A stretch of 64,000 nucleotides of DNA. Source: MED-G116 sp038147495 (GTDB lineage Bacteria; Pseudomonadota; Alphaproteobacteria; Puniceispirillales; Puniceispirillaceae). Below, piece by piece: positions 62,476 through 64,000 of this stretch. The stretch is from contig JAYQTT010000002.1 in the NCBI GenBank assembly GCA_038147495.1, positions 1-64,000 on the forward strand, written 5' to 3'. The notes under the pieces are model-generated. The model did not search any database. It saw only the letters and a program-made list of their open reading frames with translations, and was not told the origin of the DNA. Position 1 is the first letter of the stretch; each line of letters starts with the position of its first letter. Position numbers and translations under genes: made by a program.

Positions 62476-63855
62476 ATGACTTGGCAGCCAGACAGTTGGC
62501 GTGACCACCCGATCCTTCAGGTGCCGGACTACCCTGACCAGAAAAAGCTGGCGGCGGTAGAGGCGAAGCTTGCGGCGATGCCGCCTCTGGTTTTTGCTGG
62601 AGAGGCTCAACGTTTGCGCAATCAGCTGGGTGCGGTTGCCGAAGGCAAGGCATTTTTGTTGCAGGGCGGCGATTGTGCAGAGAGCTTTGCCGAGTTCTCT
62701 GCCAACAACATCCGTGACAGCTTTAGGGTGCTGATGCAGATGGCTGTTGTCCTTACCTTTGGTGCGGCGATGCCGGTGGTCAAGATTGGCCGCTTGGCCG
62801 GACAGTTTGCCAAGCCAAGGTCGGCGCCGACCGAAGTCATTGATGGCATGGAATTGCCAAGCTATCGCGGCGACATGATCAACGGCATGGACTTCAACCA
62901 GAAAGACCGCGTGCCTGATCCAAAGCGGCTGTTGCGCGTCTATGAACAATCGGCCGCAACATTGAATCTTGTGCGGGCTTTTGCTCAAGGTGGTCTTGCC
63001 GATTTGACCAAGGTGCACAGCTGGGTGGTCGAATTCTTGCGTGACACACCGCAGGCTGAGAGGTTTGAGGAGCTGGCCAGCCGCATTGATGAGAGCCTTG
63101 CGTTCATGCGGGCATGTGGCGTCACGCCAGAAACAGCGCGCCCTTTGGCGGAGACAGATTTCTATACGAGCCATGAGGCGCTGCTTCTTAACTATGAGCA
63201 GCCATTGACGCGGCGCGACACCATTACCGAGGAACAGGGATGGTACGCCACATCGGCACATATGGTGTGGATTGGCGACAGAACACGTCAGCCTGATGGT
63301 GCGCATGTCGAATATATGCGTGGCATTGCCAATCCTATTGGATTGAAATGTGGGCCATCATTGGATCCGGATGATTTGCTGCGGCTGATTGATGTGCTTA
63401 ATCCTGACAATGTTCCCGGCCGTTTGACGCTGATTGCCCGGATGGGTGCCGATAAGGTGCACACTGGCCTGCCCCCCCTTGTCAAGGCGGTGCAGTCATC
63501 AGGTGCAAAAGTTGTGTGGTGCTGTGATCCGATGCACGGCAACACGGTGAAGGCGAGTTCCGGGTATAAAACGCGGCGGGTCGATGACATCATGAGTGAG
63601 GTTCGCGGCTTTTTTGACGTGCATGACGAAATCGGTTCGTATCCCGGCGGTGTTCATTTTGAAATGACCGGGCAAAATGTGACCGAATGCGTTGGCGGTG
63701 TGGTCGATGTGACCGAAGCGCGCCTTGGTGATCGTTATCATACGCATTGTGACCCGCGTTTGAACGGCGCACAGGCGCTGGAGCTTGCGTTCCTTATCGC
63801 CGATCTGCTCAAACGTCGTCGTGGAACAGGTTTACAGCTGTCCGAGGCGGTCTAG
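62476..63855 (+). CDS. Class II 3-deoxy-7-phosphoheptulonate (DAHP) synthase
   Basis: The 459-residue enzyme begins the shikimate pathway. It is of the plant-like class II type, recognised by LLQGGDCAESFAEFSANNIR, PVVKIGRLAGQFAKPRSAP, SYRGDMINGMDF, and the C-terminal RLTLIARMGADKV, VVWCCDPMHGNT and GGVHFEMTGQNVTECVGG with the metal Cys/His/Glu residues. AGGTGTGAGTAA lies before the ATG. The gene that follows, 33 bases on, is co-directional. Confidence 0.94.
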   Translation: MTWQPDSWRDHPILQVPDYPDQKKLAAVEAKLAAMPPLVFAGEAQRLRNQLGAVAEGKAFLLQGGDCAESFAEFSANNIRDSFRVLMQMAVVLTFGAAMPVVKIGRLAGQFAKPRSAPTEVIDGMELPSYRGDMINGMDFNQKDRVPDPKRLLRVYEQSAATLNLVRAFAQGGLADLTKVHSWVVEFLRDTPQAERFEELASRIDESLAFMRACGVTPETARPLAETDFYTSHEALLLNYEQPLTRRDTITEEQGWYATSAHMVWIGDRTRQPDGAHVEYMRGIANPIGLKCGPSLDPDDLLRLIDVLNPDNVPGRLTLIARMGADKVHTGLPPLVKAVQSSGAKVVWCCDPMHGNTVKASSGYKTRRVDDIMSEVRGFFDVHDEIGSYPGGVHFEMTGQNVTECVGGVVDVTEARLGDRYHTHCDPRLNGAQALELAFLIADLLKRRRGTGLQLSEAV

Positions 63856-63888
63856 GTTCCTGTCACCGTCGATCAGGAGAAGACGAAA

Positions 63889-64000
63889 ATGTCTGATTTT
63901 GCCAGCAGTGGGCCGTCACCGGATGTGCAGCCCAGCCTGACCGATACCTATTTCAAACATACCCGCGAGATTGTTCAAGCGCATGGGGATGTTGAGGCCG
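63889..64000 (+). CDS. Probable nicotinate phosphoribosyltransferase, 3' end beyond the window
   Basis: The first 37 codons are visible, MSDFASSGPSPDVQPSLTDT then YFKHTREIVQAHG. The LTDTYFKHTREI pattern is similar to the N-terminus of nicotinate phosphoribosyltransferases, which salvage nicotinate to NAD, but with so little sequence the call is tentative. AGGAG lies 11 bases upstream of the ATG. Confidence 0.4.
   Translation, partial: MSDFASSGPSPDVQPSLTDTYFKHTREIVQAHGDVEA

Overview
The window reads as the chromosome of a marine-type alphaproteobacterium. The evidence is a circularly permuted two-piece tmRNA gene with an ANDN-type tag, an alphaproteobacterial SspB adaptor, the serB/miaA/ilvBHC neighbourhood, a thyA-folA pair, and a glycolate oxidase operon. 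A SAR116-like (Puniceispirillum-like) affiliation is my inference from gene content and was not tested. Almost all of it is dense core metabolism and envelope biogenesis.

Layout. 1-5.8 kb: a cytochrome c fragment, an FMN alpha-hydroxyacid oxidase, a PCu(A)C copper chaperone, a flavodoxin-like protein, pterin dehydratase, azlCD, and a DUF6165/GT9 pair. 5.9-9.1 kb: pgk (with a frameshift), msrA, a secreted protein of unknown function, and rpmJ with a clear terminator. 9.2-18.7 kb: glcDEF, class I fumarase, sspB, permuted ssrA, thyA-folA and mrp. 18.9-28.3 kb: hflK-hflC-degP, then serB diverging from miaA and ilvB-ilvH-ilvC. 28.4-35.2 kb: mreB-mreC-mreD-mrdA-rodA and an SbmA/BacA-like transporter. 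35.2-40.2 kb: hldE, glmU and glmS, which supply LPS and peptidoglycan precursors. 40.06-42.9 kb: an AT-rich, gene-poor stretch with decayed reading frames and one acetyltransferase, the only clearly accessory region. 43-46 kb: a broken Sel1-repeat gene, a second copy of the unknown secreted family, two GNAT genes and a LysE exporter. 46-50.7 kb: lptD (frameshifted) and two glycosyltransferases. 50.7-64 kb: DUF924, an FAD-linked oxidase, tsaC, an SRAP protein, an AlkA-like glycosylase, cytochrome b561, a DMT exporter, two unknown genes, acetoacetyl-CoA synthetase, glutathione reductase, class II DAHP synthase and the start of a probable nicotinate phosphoribosyltransferase.

How it fits together. 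Glycolate and other hydroxyacids feed glyoxylate and the TCA cycle (glcDEF, fumarase). One block makes branched-chain amino acids. A large share of the window builds the envelope: elongasome, UDP-GlcNAc, ADP-heptose, LPS transport and glycosyltransferases. Protein quality control is well represented, with tmRNA beside its ClpXP adaptor, HflKC, and a DegP-type protease.

Points deserving attention are: (i) short indels that break pgk, lptD, the end of glmS and a Sel1 gene, which are either real decay or consensus errors; (ii) a two-member family of secreted proteins sharing an unassigned N-terminal signature; (iii) short imperfect tandem duplications recurring between genes, three of them across stop codons; (iv) ssrA directly beside sspB; (v) a perfect CtrA-type box upstream of an unknown gene. 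I did not find a convincing new multi-gene defence or biosynthetic system.
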